Assembly: GCF_018402175.1 (NCBI RefSeq)
Contig: NZ_JAGYJK010000017.1
Coordinates: forward strand, 248,001 to 312,000
DNA from: Yoonia sp.
GTDB taxonomy: Bacteria; Pseudomonadota; Alphaproteobacteria; Rhodobacterales; Rhodobacteraceae
DNA: 64,000 nt
Reading direction: 5' to 3'
Each line of letters begins with the position of its first letter. The stretch's first letter is position 1. The notes beneath the pieces were generated by a model. That model saw only the letters and a program-made list of their open reading frames with translations. It made no database searches and was not told where the DNA came from. The position numbers and the translations under genes are program-made. Shown piece by piece: positions 63,268 through 64,000 of this stretch.

Positions 63268-64000
63268 GCGTAAAGCGCCTGCGCATGGAAATCGACGTGA
63301 TCTTCCATAAAGGTTGCGATGAAGAAATAGGAATGGTCATAGCCTTTTTGCAGGCGCAATACCCCGTCCTGCCGGCGCGCGGCCATAGCGGCGGCCAGAT
63401 GTTCGGTGCCCAGAAGATCGCCAAACTGGTCCGCCGTGCCGGTGTCGATCAGCACGGGGCCATCGAAACCACGATCCTTCATCAACAGCGTGGCGTCATG
63501 CGCGGCCCATGCACCCTCGTCCGCGCCCAGATAGGCGGTGAATTGCTTGCGGCCCCAGTCGCTCTGCGTCGGGTGGCAGATCGGCGCAAAGGCCGACACC
63601 GACCGGAACCGCCCCGGCAGGCCCATCGCCAGCGTCAGCGCGCCATGCCCGCCCATCGAATGGCCGGTGATGGCTTGGCGGTCCATATCGAGCGCGAAAT
63701 TGGCCCCGATCAGGGCGGGCAATTCACGGCTGATGTAATCCCACATCCGGAAATGCGGCGCCCAAGGGGCTTGGGTCGCGTCCACATAGAACCCCGCCCC
63801 CTGCCCCAGATCAAAGGCGTCATCATTGGCAACCCCGTCACCGCGCGGCGATGTGTCGGGGAACACGACAGCGATCCCCTGTTCGGCGGCCCAGCCCTGC
63901 ATCCCGGCCTTGATCATCGCGTTTTCGTGGGTGCAGGTCAGGCCGGACAGGAACCACAAGACCGGCACGGGGCCGATGGCGGCCTCTTCGGGCAGGAACA
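63264..64000 (-). CDS. fghA: S-formylglutathione hydrolase, N-terminus outside the window
   Basis: Hydrolyses S-formylglutathione to formate and glutathione, the step after AdhI. The visible part begins inside [19 protein letters not shown] and has [15 protein letters not shown], the nucleophile elbow [11 protein letters not shown], and [12 protein letters not shown] with the catalytic His. It is truncated by the window edge at 64000. adhI is 11 kb away, so the two formaldehyde genes are not in one operon. Formate could feed a formate dehydrogenase whose maturation uses the FdhD and Mo-cofactor genes seen here. Confidence 0.92.
   Translation of the reverse strand, partial: FLPEEAAIGPVPVLWFLSGLTCTHENAMIKAGMQGWAAEQGIAVVFPDTSPRGDGVANDDAFDLGQGAGFYVDATQAPWAPHFRMWDYISRELPALIGANFALDMDRQAITGHSMGGHGALTLAMGLPGRFRSVSAFAPICHPTQSDWGRKQFTAYLGADEGAWAAHDATLLMKDRGFDGPVLIDTGTADQFGDLLGTEHLAAAMAARRQDGVLRLQKGYDHSYFFIATFMEDHVDFHAQALYA

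Overview
The window looks like ordinary core chromosome of an alphaproteobacterium of the order Rhodobacterales (Rhodobacter/Roseobacter relatives). This is inferred from gene content and order: ftsE-ftsX-plsC; argH, a small lipoprotein, a DUF2834 gene, lysA and a TIGR02302 gene in a row; an L-malyl-CoA/beta-methylmalyl-CoA lyase of the ethylmalonyl-CoA pathway; the 46-residue aa3 oxidase subunit IV; HemP; an MbfA iron exporter behind an Irr-type operator; and a MoeA fused to an extra N-terminal domain. Genes are tightly packed on both strands with many ATGA/GTGA overlaps. No gap without a gene exceeds 300 bases. I see no tRNA, rRNA, CRISPR array, phage, insertion sequence or integrase.

Layout. 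0-9 kb: tRNA-modifying MnmD (cut by the window edge), an EamA exporter, a lytic transglycosylase, dapA, smpB, a sulfurtransferase, an aromatic aminotransferase, mcl1 and accA. 9-25 kb: plsC/ftsX/ftsE, a zinc-ribbon membrane protein, the TIGR02302 protein, lysA to argH, TlpA, YqgE, a stand-alone DsbD alpha domain, and an RND pump with its adaptor. 25-34 kb: moaB, a uracil-DNA glycosylase, pyrB/pyrC'/plsY, gshA, a hypothetical, a GNAT, rsmE and ubiA. 34-44 kb: an OmpA-family protein, a quinone reductase-like protein, tsaC, an acyl-CoA dehydrogenase with an MBL hydrolase, an Lrp regulator, oxidase subunit IV, and azlCD. 44-48 kb: a molybdenum-cofactor operon (fdhD, mobA, mobB, moeA fusion). 48-57 kb: iron and stress functions (mbfA, a TetR regulator with a small secreted peptide, NYN protein, glutathione-dependent formaldehyde dehydrogenase, I78 inhibitor, DUF2794, hemP, NlpC/P60, aminopeptidase). 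57-59 kb: beta-carbonic anhydrase, SbtA-type bicarbonate transporter and a small PII protein. 59-64 kb: ZapE, a hydrolase-fold protein, ornithine cyclodeaminase family, HAD, YaiI and S-formylglutathione hydrolase (cut by the window edge).

Pathway links. dapA and lysA serve lysine and peptidoglycan synthesis. pyrB with a metal-site-deficient PyrC' suggests a dihydroorotase-like scaffold for aspartate transcarbamoylase. adhI and fghA are two steps of glutathione-dependent formaldehyde oxidation. The carbonic anhydrase/SbtA/PII set could feed bicarbonate to carboxylases such as acetyl-CoA carboxylase.

Two window-wide observations matter most. First, six genes carry single-base frameshifts (lytic transglycosylase, plsC, a hypothetical, a GNAT, tsaC, moeA). 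Both halves remain intact and tsaC is normally essential, so most are probably sequence errors, and the affected genes should be read as full-length. Second, a short GC-hairpin/T-tract element recurs in six gene junctions with conservation extending past the T-tract, and forms a 33-nt inverted pair between sbtB and zapE. It behaves like a dispersed, conserved terminator module.
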